Shown here piece by piece: positions 36,066 to 48,000 of a DNA stretch of 64,000 bases. How positions within the stretch are numbered: position 1 is the first letter of the stretch; every line of letters starts with the position of its first letter. The position numbers and the translations under genes are program-made. The notes beneath the pieces were generated by a model. The model was not told the origin of the DNA. It did not search any database and worked only from the letters and a program-made list of their open reading frames with translations. Source of the DNA: Hyalella azteca. Taxonomy: Eukaryota; Arthropoda; Malacostraca; Amphipoda; Hyalellidae. Location of the stretch: positions 62,001 through 126,000 of the forward strand of contig NW_025942132.1 in assembly GCF_000764305.2 (NCBI RefSeq). Direction: 5' to 3'.

Positions 36066-39000
36066 TTATCTGCGGTCGCGGTAGGAGCGGCGCTCGCGGC
36101 TGTCGTCTCTCCGACGGTCGCGGTTGCGCTGCAGGAACTCGTCCACGGAGCGATCGTACGACTGCAAATATTAGCGTTGTTAAGCACAACGTGACGCCAG
36201 ATTATCAATTAGAAATAAGAGCCGGGAATTTAATATGATGCACTCAGAGAAATGAGCAAGACTTTGTGTAAATGGCGATGCAGTTTTTGCCCTGGTGTGG
36301 GTCATCCTGACCCAGTTTGGCCCGGCAAAAAGGCGTGCCTGCACTACATTCATTCTCTACTGGTGCTGTGGGTAACAAAGTGTGCTTATCTGGACAATAT
36401 GACTCATTGATCAACGCACGGTTGGAAGTTATGGTTGAAAATGTAATAAATATCGTACATATGATTATATTTATGAATAAATATAACATGTAAGTTGTAC
36501 ATACCTCGACGTTGGCAGAGCGGGAGTGCGTCTTGTCGGCTCCCGACGCTCGAGCCGAGCGCGATGAGGGTGGTGGAGGGGGGGCGCTGACGTAGTCAGG
36601 AAGGGGGGGCGGGTCGTAGTAGCGGGGGGGCGACAGCGGTGCAAAGGGCGGCTGCTCAGGCAAACCACGCCGTTAGTGACCTCACAATCTTCAATGTTTC
36701 CTTCAAAACCAACTGGATAAATGACTGCGTGGCTGCTCTGTATTGCATACAGAACAGCCATAATGAACTGTACAGTACAACCATATAACCTAGTAACCTA
36801 GTCACCGTTAATTAACCCAAATGCTAGTTAACTACCACCAAGTTCTCACCAATTATCTCCCAGTTCTAATAGTTACCTTCATATATTGAATGCCAAGTAG
36901 TTCCCGCCTGCTATCTTGAAATCTTAAACTACATCGCGATTCTCTTGTATACCATAATAACTTCGAGGAAGTACCTAAATTAGCGTCCATCACCTTCTCG
37001 TCAGCGTCAGTGACCTCTCAATCAACATCTACCACCCCTGCCTACAATCAAGGATCGGCCAGTAGCGGCCATAGGTAAGCCACCAGCAGCAGGCCACCAA
37101 CAACCATGGGTAAGCCACCAGCGGCAGGCCGCCAGCAGCAGGCTACCAACGACCATAGGTAAGCCACCAGCAGCAGGCTACCAACAACCATAGGTAAGCC
37201 ACCAGCATAAACAGCAAGGGCAGCTCACGGGGGGCGGGAAGGCCATGGGGGGCAGGGAGGAGGAGGAGGACGGTCGCGTGCTAGCGTAGTCGCGCATCTC
37301 GCTACCAACGACCATAGGTAAGCCACCAGCAGCAGGCCACCAGCAGCAGGCCACCAGCAGCAGGCCACCAGCAGCAGGCCACCAGCAGCAGGCCACCAGC
37401 AGCAGGCCACCCTCAGGCCCTAAACAGCAAGGGCAGCTCACGGGGGGCGGGAAGGCCATGGGGGGCAGGGAGGAGGAGGAGGACGGTCGCGTGCTAGCGT
37501 AGTCGCGCATCTCGCGCAGCAAGAAGTCCTGGTACGACTGCACAGACAACCACAACCTCGTCACAATAATAATATTTATACTTATTATATAATATTTATA
37601 CTTATAATATTATATTCATACTTATAATTCTATAATATTTATACTTATAAAGGTATAATATAATGCGTATAATCATAATCCTATGATATTTAAGGTGTAC
37701 TGCATTAATGTAGTTTGAGTTAAGCTTAAGGAGTTAGGCATGAGGTCAATAAAGATTTTAGTGATCGAGGAATATAAATTAATCCTTAACTGAAAAAGTA
37801 GGGATTTTCGAATCCACTTTCTCACAACTAACGTGTGACTGCAGATGCTTGAATGGAAACTCTAAAAAACAACGAATATATAAGTAATGCGCGTTGACGA
37901 ATTGTGGAATCAAACTAACAGAATAGGATATGCAAGCAAAAAGGCTTATAACAGTAATATGAAAGTTATGAAAATTGAAACATCGTGCTTCGCGTTACAT
38001 TGATACATTGACATGTTGTTTATGATAAAAACATTGTAGCGATACCTACAGTGGTAATGATTGAAGCTTCTGTTATGTTTCTACGGTAGCAGTCAAATGA
38101 AATGAAGGGATAGGTGCATAAAGCTTCATGTGGTTAATAAATGAAAAAAAGGCACAGGCACATAAAGCTTCATGTGGCACATAAATATAAAAAGGCACAT
38201 AAAGCTTCATGTGGTGTAGCCCTTTATCGCACAAGTGGAGCAGAGTTGTGGCTGGAGCTGATCTTGGGGGGCGGGACGCTGAACATCGTCTGCTGCTGCG
38301 AGCTGCCGCCTCCATAACCACCACCGCTGCTGTTGCTGCTTGCTCCAACGTCTCGCCTGCCGTACACGCGATCAATTAGTCATTATAATTCATCATTGTT
38401 TTATTATACTGTACCTTCAATATATAGTAATGAAAATAGCAAGCCTCAAATTGATATATACATCGCTTTCGTATATAATCAAAATGCTCAATAACGAGTT
38501 TCATCAATCGTAACGACAAATTCTGTAGCGAGCTATTTTGAATTTGATGCGCTAGAACTGAAGTTGCGACATCAAAAGAAGTCAGCTGATAAGGAAGCAG
38601 TGATCACAAATATGAACTTTATTATGATGATAACGAGTAAATGTTGGGTTAAGCTTGTGGTTGGAATAAGGAACGACATTAACCAGTCTTTGACTGTCGG
38701 CGGGAACTCGATTAATATAACTGATAATCAGCCTTAACTTAATAACTAAAATAACTAATGGTATCACCTGAAGGCAGAGGATGAGGAAGAAGAGCGGTAT
38801 GGGGATGAGGGATGCGCAGGGGAGCGGTCCCTGCCTCCCCTCACCCCTTCTCCTCCCCCGCCGTAGCCCCCGCCTGTGTTCACACATACGTAGATGAGAC
38901 GCCGATGTATATATATAAGTAATGGGTCAGGCCTCTAGGGGCGTTACTAACAATTTAAAAGTCTATTTACCAAAACAAACTCATTGGTCTTGTCGTCAAG

Positions 39001-42000
39001 AAGATATTGACCATGACCAAAACAAACTTACTGGTCTTGTCGTCAAGAAGATATTGGTCATGACCAGGTCATGACCAAAACAAACTTACTGGTCTTGTCG
39101 TCAAGAAGATATTGGTCATGACCAAAACAAACTCACTGGTCTTGTCGTCAAGAAGATATTGTTCATGACCAAAACAAACTTACTGGTCTTGTCATCAAGA
39201 AGATATTGGTCATGACCAAAACAAACTTACTGGGCTTGTCGTCGAGCTCCCGACTCCTCTTAGGTCGAGGACCTGCGTCGTAGTCCTCGTCATCGTAGCG
39301 CTTCCTCCTGACGCCTCCTCCGCTGTAACCCTCCCCATCACCAGCGTAACCCCGTCCGCGGCCTCCCCCACGGCTGTAGGAGCGCCCTCAATTTAGAATT
39401 ATGGTACTATACTAAGCAAAACTAAACGTGTGTTTTCCGGGGTAAAAGCTCTATGAGTAAAATGGCTTCCTTCATTCGACTGACGGTCCCGTGAATGAAA
39501 TTATTATCCTTTCTTATATTCTTCAATCAGATTATATTCGAAGTAATGATATTCACTGAAAAAAAAGACCCGTCAACTGTCTCTATTGGAAGATTATATT
39601 GATTAAATTCTTCCTTTAAACAACATTAATAGCCGACTGAAGTGTCCGCCATGCATCTATTTCTGGACATTATATAGATGCGACTAAATGCAGCACATGG
39701 CTAATATGGAACTAGCCGAGACCTTACGATGTTAATGTTCATGTAAGGCACCTCAAACCCTAAAAAGAGTGATATACTGACGACACGTTCACCCACGAAT
39801 GCACAGAGTCTGCATTTCCTTACCTTATCCCAGGCCACGATTATCTCATTGAACTTCACAATATTATCGCCATTTAAACTCAAAACTGAAATACTTTTTT
39901 CAAAGGGAGCAAAAAAAAGTACTTTGACAACGGACAATAATATCGGCCCTGTATTTAGTTGCCAATAACACATCAATCTGACAAAGCACACGCAACACAC
40001 AGATATTTTGCTATAAAAACGAAAAATACGACTGCGTACGGGTCATCTGAGCATCTAAATCAAAGCATATTGGGTGTACGTAATAATTTAACGATAAAAT
40101 TATTAGACAGAATGCTTGGAAATTTCTGAACGTAAGCCTTTAAGGTTTGACTAGCATATTAAAGATTATGCTTGAATCTTGTCTGGTTCTTCCTCTAATG
40201 ACGGAAAATGTCATGCTTCATAGCGGCTAACGACGTTCACAACGACGTTCAGCCCGAGGCAACCACTTCGGTTGATTTGTTATAATTTAAAAAATATTTT
40301 ACATGAGGAGCATCACTTGAAAGCACAAGGAATCTGGACAAGAAGTAAGGAGGTACTCACCTAGTCTGCGGAGACAAGAACGAGGGTATCTAGCTGAGAG
40401 AACCCCTTTGAAGACGACTACGCAACAGCTTCGTTCCACATTTGTATTTAACACCGTGTAATCGTCACGTACGGTAAATTATCAAGTTCGTTTGCACAAA
40501 GATTTGGATTAATGTGAAACTTGAAATATTGAGATAATTGAATCACTCGGGCAACATATTTAACTCGTGTGACAATCTAACACAGCCCTTGAAAACCTCG
40601 TTTTACATGAAAAGTTTTTGATCTAGTACTATGGCCAGGAAAGCTCAATACAATAACACAGCAACAGCTGTCAGTTCACAAAAATCTGCCAAGTGGCCAC
40701 TGAACAATAAAAGAATCAATTATGAACTCTATCTTCAAGACCGCGATCCACTCTGGGCAACGCTACTGACGAAACAGGCCAATTCACTAAGTGATAAATT
40801 TGAATGAACTTTGGATTTAGTGATTTCCAAAAGACACATGACGTATTGATGACATTATGCAGATGGAAATCGGTTCACCTCAAACGAATTCTCAATCGCA
40901 ATACGTTATTAGAATGAGAATTGTGGCCAAATACTTTAACGTTAATTGGATCAAGAACCGCGGGCTGTAGAGGCGTTTTCTCAGCAAGCAATCCCGAGTG
41001 CCTGAGTCGTACTCTCCTCTCTTAATTTGTTTTACCATCGGCTTTCAACTGGCATTGAGCAGGTGAGAGCCTACGCTTGAATTATTATGTGGTTAAGCCG
41101 TTTGCCGTCTTTAACTGGCATCGAGCAGTTAAAAACGCTCACGTCGATCATGAATATTAGAAAGGCACAGCCGTAATGGTTCTCAACTGGCATCGAGCAG
41201 TTGAAAACCGGCCTTCATTTTTAATCAAATAATATCCTTAACTGGCATCGAGCAGTTAAGAATCATTTCCTTACGTTGACTGAATGGGAATAAGAATCTA
41301 AATTGGCATGGAGCAACTGAGGATCTAATAGCATAGTTATTGCTTAGCTCGAAGTACCTTTACCGTTGGGCGCAGAAGTCATGCACCAGAGATTCTCCTC
41401 GTGTACAAACCGTGAGTTGCGGTGGACATGCCTCGGTCAGATATTAGCTTAATTAGGTGGAAAGCAAGACTGGCATTGGGCAGTCAAGCCTTCAACTGAT
41501 TTTCTTCACCAGAAAATCCCTGGTTAGCTATCAGCTAATCTTGAGATCCACAGCACAAGGGGCTTTCATAATAACAGCTTCAGATTTGCACCATGTAGTC
41601 CATTTTTTTGCCTGAACAAATATCACATCACCGTCAGAGACAAGAATGCCTCTATTTCGAAATTTTAATTGAATGAAGCAAGTCCTCTTATTATCTACGT
41701 CGTCCATACAGCACTTGTCACACGTCCTCCTCACAAGAAAGTTCCTTAAGCCTGAGTAGCACTAGAGAAATATATCACCGCTCTCGGAGGTCACGTGGGC
41801 ACACTATTCATTTGTTAAAAAAAATCAGAGTTCCCTTTTTCAAACAACTAAAACACTGAGGAGAAAATCCATACATTCGAATGCTTTCTTCGAGCTGTGA
41901 AGAAATAGAAAATTAATATCAAATAAGCAAGAACAAGGAAGTCTCAAAGGTTACTAATGCTCGGCAAGAAGCAACAAGCCTTGTGCCGCAGGAAAATTCA

Positions 42001-45000
42001 AAGTTAAACTACACTTCAATATCTAAAATTTCGGAAAAATAGGAATAGTGAAAACTAATTATATTTAGAATAAAAAACTGAAAAATTCATCAAAAGCACT
42101 CTTGTCAAGTCGTCACCTCAGGAGTACAGTTCAAGATTTCGCTCTTCTGATACTATTTTCACTGTATTTAGTTTAAATCAAGACCACATGAGTATGAACA
42201 ATGGAAAAGATGAGCACTTCAGATGGGAGTCTTATCAAAAGATAACACTTGTAAGAGCAAAATGAAACATTAAAAACAATCAATTAGAAGTTATAAAGTA
42301 AGCGGCGGCACAAGGGCTTCGTTGCTTTCGAGAGCATTCAGAAGATCACCATGAGAAATCTCAGAGACAAAGTTGTGATAAAATAGGATGTCGGTATTCC
42401 TAAACTGTTAATTTTGGAGTGAAGTGTCTGTAAAATGTAATTGTTGCTCGAGATAAAATGAAACATTAGAAAGTGAATTAAGAATGAGAACTCATAACAT
42501 AGATATGGCTTATTATATGACGATTTGCATCCTTGCACAAGGGATGATGATGATGTTTGGGTTAGTTTACTATGTATCAACAAACAAATTCAGTTGCAAA
42601 TAAAATATAGCAGAACTATAAAATTTCGGTACGTAACATCTTTAATAAATCGAATACTCTCTAATTTTGCCATATGAAAAACTGTAATATGAGAACTCTG
42701 AGAATTTGACGATGAAGCGATTTCAACGAGCAACACGAATTAGGAGTGCGGTGATCTAAACAAAAGTTTGATGATGTCTACATATAATTTCATTACTATT
42801 GGTATTCAGATGTTGTTCATTAAGGCTAGATAGTTGAAATAAATAACAGAAGAGAGTAGCATGTTAATATAATTTACACCAGTTGATGTCAGAAATGCAG
42901 ATATTCTATGTTTGAAAATTAAACTGGAGTGAATTTAGAAACTGATAAAATAAACATCTATTAATGTGCTGTAGAAACTAATTTTGCTCACTAATCACCA
43001 GGACCACAAGCTTGTCTATCATATGACCTTTTATCCAGCTGAAGACCACAGACATGTCCAGTGCAGACATGAAATTTTTTCCAAACAATTCAACGAGATA
43101 TGGTGGAAGCAACGGCTGATTCTTCCATACAGGGAATCTTTCAGGTAGTGAATCTATCAACTTTGCTCGAAGCGGAGCCGCTTCTTCAGATTAAACTTTC
43201 TCAGGTCGGAGATATGAGCACAGCGACCAACCTGAAGTATTCTGTCCGTGCACCGCGGAACGACTGGCGCCCGGACATTCCACCAGCTCCACCGTCACGA
43301 CGGGCATTTCCACCTCCTCCTCCACCTCGACGATCCCCTCCACCGAAGCCTCCTCCTCTTGATCGCTGCTGGAAATCACCGCCGCCTCTTCCACCACGAG
43401 ATCGGAAAGAGGCGCTGTAGTAATGATCTCCTCCACCGGAGCGATAGTTAAAGTTCGAGTTATAATTTGCAGCAGCGTTGAAGTTGGCACCAGGTCCATT
43501 GCGGCCGTTATTGCGGCGTTCGCCAGGGAGAAGCAAGGGGCGCCGTATGGGGCCACGATTAGAGCCGGCGGTGGCCTTAGCTCGTTTCTTGCTGCGTAAC
43601 AAAGCGGATGTCAGCGACACTGTTTCATCTTTAGGAAATAGTCGGCACAGTTCCTCCGCTACACGGGGCTCGATTTCCTGCACAGGCACCACACATTATC
43701 TCAGGTTATCACTACATTATAGTCGAAGCTATGGCTAACTGGGGTTGATAGTTCAACATCTGCACTAATGTTAGAAGAGACGTACGGGAATACAGCAATA
43801 ATGAATCTCAAATACATCTTTCGGTTACAAGCGTTGAAAAAATTCTAAGGTTTTATATGGACTTTTGAACTTAATCCATCGTTTCTTTTGAAAACTAATT
43901 TTGCCACGGGAAAAATTACTCGTTTTTGGCTAGCTGAATTGCACAAAAATCATCACTTTGGTAGCCTTCTTTACAAGCGCTCGCTTCATTCTTAGGGTGA
44001 CATTGTCCCTTCCTGTCACCAACTAATTCAGTACGCTGCACGAGTCATACCCAAGCTAACACATGCATTTATATTACCTATACAGCCATCACATCCATAA
44101 CATCCATAACATCATGGATATTTCCTAGTTGCGAATAGTAAAAATAAGTGGTGGCACCAACTAATCGCGGCGTTTTCTTTTATGCAGTTCAAGTTGTGAG
44201 TTTTCACCTGTCCGTCTCTGCCGATTTTGACAGATTTGCCTTCATTCCAGGGATTGTAGAGATGTAGAGTTTTGGAGAAAGGCAAGTCCTTCCTGAGGAG
44301 CACAAACGTTTAATTTTACTTGCTGGATAAAATTGCATGCTTTAATAGATAGAAATTTACATCCGTTTGCTAAAACGCATGAAAAATAGCAGAAGTTTTA
44401 CTCTTGTGAGTAGAAGGACAAAAATTTCCAAAATTGAACATTGAGAAGCACAGAATTAAGACAGCATTGCTGACATACTATCAAGATTGAATGGTGAGTA
44501 GAGATTGTGCGTCGTGCGATGTATTTACTGATACACAGCAAATACAATAATTGTCAACTATGGGGAGAAATTGTGCATTGTTAAAAACCTAAATTATTCG
44601 AGAATTTACACAGGGACCGAATATGGATGATTGTCTAAATGCCTTTAGTTATTTTTACACAAACTGAAGGCTGTTGAGGAAATGGAACTAAAACCACACC
44701 GCCCATGTACAAAGTTAACCAAGCCAAAACATTTTTGAAAGGTAAATTGAAGTAAATTTTCTAGTCAGACTTGGAGATCCAGTCGAGGGTGAAGACGCCC
44801 CCAAGGGCACGAGCTGACAGCCCTGGCGGCAGCACCCAGCTCACGGGGGGCAGATCTCGGCGGCTCTCGCCAGCCACGCGCGCGAACCCTGGCAACATGA
44901 GGACAATTGTGACGAAATTAACGTAGAAAGATAATGCTTGTGTGTTTATCGTGGAGGGCAAACACAGTGATGCAACTTATAATAAATCAAGACTTGATAA

Positions 45001-48000
45001 GTTTGGGTAAAAAAACACATATACATATTGTAGGCCGAGATAGGTATACATTAAATTTTGCAAACAATTCTGTACAGAGAGGCTTCTGCAGACAGCGTGC
45101 TTGGCGCGCAGACATCAAGCTGCTCACTGCAGAACTCACCACTCACTGCAGAAATCGCAACTCTCCACAGAAATCGCCACTCTCCACAGAAATCGCCACT
45201 CTCCACAGAGCTCGCCACTCTCCACAGAGCTCGCCACTCTCCACAGAGCTCACCACTCACCGCAGAACTTGCCACTCTCCACAGAGCTCGCCACTATCTA
45301 CAGAAATCGCCACTCTCCACAGAAATCGCCACTCTCCACAGAAATCGCCACTCTCCACAGAAATCACCACTGTCCACAGAGCTCGCCACTCCCTACAGAG
45401 CTCGCCACTCTCTACAGAGCTCGCCACTCTCTACAGAGCTCGCCACTCTCCACAGAGCTCGCCACTCTCCACAGAGCTCGCCACTCTCCACAGAGCTCAC
45501 CACTCACCGCAGAACTTGCCACTCTCCACAGAGCTCGCCACTCGCCACAGAGCTCACCACTCACCGCAGAACTTGCCACTCACCGCAGAACTTGCCACTC
45601 ACCACAGAGCTCGCCACTCTCCACAGAGCTCGCCACTCTCCACAGAGCTCGCCACTCACCACAGAGCTCGCCACTCTCCACAGAGCTCACCACTCACCGC
45701 AGAACTTGCCACTCACCGCAGAACTTGCCACTCTCCACAGAGCTCGCCACTCGCCACAGAGCTCACCACTCACCGCAGAAGTTGCCACTCGCCACAGAGC
45801 TCGCCACTCTCCACAGAGCTCGCCACTCTCCACAGATCTCACCACTCTCCACAGATCTCACCACTCTCCACAGATCTCACCACTCACCACAGATCTCACC
45901 ACTCACCACAGATCTCACCACTTACCACAGAACTTGCCGCTCTCCTTGACCGAGTACAGGAGGATGACGTTCCTGCATTCCTTCACTGCCTGGTTGACTT
46001 TAGTTTCGTTCTGTGGAGGCGTAGACCACACGCCCTTGCTTTTAGATAGCGCGATGTTCTCCTCGTTGTTGGACTTCATGAGGAAGAACCTGGCCTCGCG
46101 GAACAGGTAGTTGATCTTGGTGATATAGTCGTACTTCTTCTTGCCGGTCGCCGTCGAAGTCGCGTTGGTGGCCACCTGCTCTTCAGTATCTTCAGTTTTC
46201 TCTGTAAGTTCGAACATAAAGCTGTTCATGTTTTGGGGATTTGGTTGAGGAAAGTGGGTAGATTTTCTAGTAAATTCACATTAAAGCAGCTATCGAGTTC
46301 AGAACTAATGACTGACTGCTCAAACTGAGGGCAGTAAACAGACAACGTTAATTTTTTAAACTTTGCAAAACGCTGCACATGAGGAAACATGGGCAGAAAT
46401 AAATCTGTCGTGAAACTGCTTAATGTTTCAGCAATCCTGAAACATTGCACTAGAAATCAATTGTATCAACTAAACAGATAATAATAATAATTATAACAAC
46501 AATAGTAGAAGTTTCTGCATTTTTTAGGCTGTAGACCTGTCGCCGATTCTTAACATCGCAGAACATTCAAAGCTTGTTGCGGCCACGAACTCGCAACTCA
46601 CAGCTCAAATTTTGATTTACTTAATCACCCGACCTCCTTGAGAATTCTGACCAGAAACTGGCGCATAGAGCTGGGATCAAACCTGCACCTCTCTGCTCCA
46701 ATCCTTGTACTCTGAACTTTAACAACTGGGCCACCATGGCCAGTGGTCAAGCCAAAATCATAGCATATAAATCCTACAAACAGATATTTCCAAGCACCGA
46801 CAAAACTGGCCATGTTCGTCACACAGCGGGCGATTCTCACCCTCCCGCTCGCTCCTGACAGAAGAGCTTCTGTTTCTCTTGTTGCTGCTGTCGTTCTCGC
46901 GACGCCCGCTGTCTGAGTTGTTGGCCTCATCCTCATCTCTTGGCGCAGCTGGGAACGGGAACAACCAATCCATGGAATTTTTGTGTTGAGATGAAAGCAA
47001 AAACTGAACTATTTGACTTAAGCACAGCTATTCAAGTTCAAGAAGAACAGTGCTTGGCCAGTGATTATTTCAACTTTCTTCAAATACATCAAAATATATT
47101 TCATCATCACTTTAAAACCTAAAAGATATTATAAAAAATAAACTGAATTGCATCGCTCATATTGATTTAATTATGAAAATAATTAGAAATGGGAGACATG
47201 TTCGAAGGTCCAAACACAGTTGCTTAAAAGGAATTATAGATACGATAAATACTTAGCTCAGTCATTGAAATTATTCAAAATAAATATGTACTGCTCTTAT
47301 TTTGCAGTCTTCATAAGCTCAAGCGTAAAAGAGCTGTGTTTGAAAGTCAACTGTTCTCGCAAAAAGTACGATATAGAAAGTCTTAAATAACCCCATTGCA
47401 GGTATATTCAGTAAGTATTGGTAAGACAATGCTGGCAAGACAAAGCAACTGACGAGACTGGTTCCTGGAAGTGGAGGACGCGCGTGAGGCGCCGCTGAAG
47501 GAAGGCTCCCTGGATGTCCTGTTGTTCTCGCCGGCTGAGGAGATCGCGCCATCGCTGTGGCGAGGCGAGTCCTCGAAGTCCATGAGCTCATCGTCGTCCA
47601 CGTCAGTGAGCTCGTCCATGTCTTTGCTGCTGTTGCTCGGGGCTTCTATCTTCTTTTTGGGAGCTGTAATACAACAGACGTTACATAGATAATAGATATA
47701 ATAGGATTTTGACCATTTAAAATCATGCAGTGAGAAAATGGCAAGTCCAGTAGTACCTAAATAGTTTTATTGATTGCTGAAAAAAGTTTTCTTCGATTGT
47801 AAGGCAGGAATATGTCTCAGCAGCAGGCTATTGATTCTGTATTAGTGCAAGGATGACATATATACCAATTAAATCTCTTTAACATCAAACAGCATATCTT
47901 TACCAAATAAGGAAACCACCAAATTAAGCTGAAGAGTTAGAACATTGTTACCTGTAATCGCTTCCTTGGGTCTCTTCTTTGTTCCAGAATCGCTGTTTCC

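Noticed and set aside
43100..43738. Plus-strand proline-rich open frames
   Set aside because: Antisense of the RGG-rich YTHDC1 exon 43677-43232.
44934..46110. Three overlapping plus-strand open frames of 282-371 codons
   Set aside because: They are produced by the stop-free 19-bp minisatellite and give the same rotated peptide in every frame. The minus-strand YTHDC1 exon 46201-45926 explains the coding signal.
46625..46760. A functional tRNA gene on the minus strand
   Set aside because: A- and B-box-like motifs are present but no cloverleaf or anticodon stem can be closed; part of a dispersed SINE.
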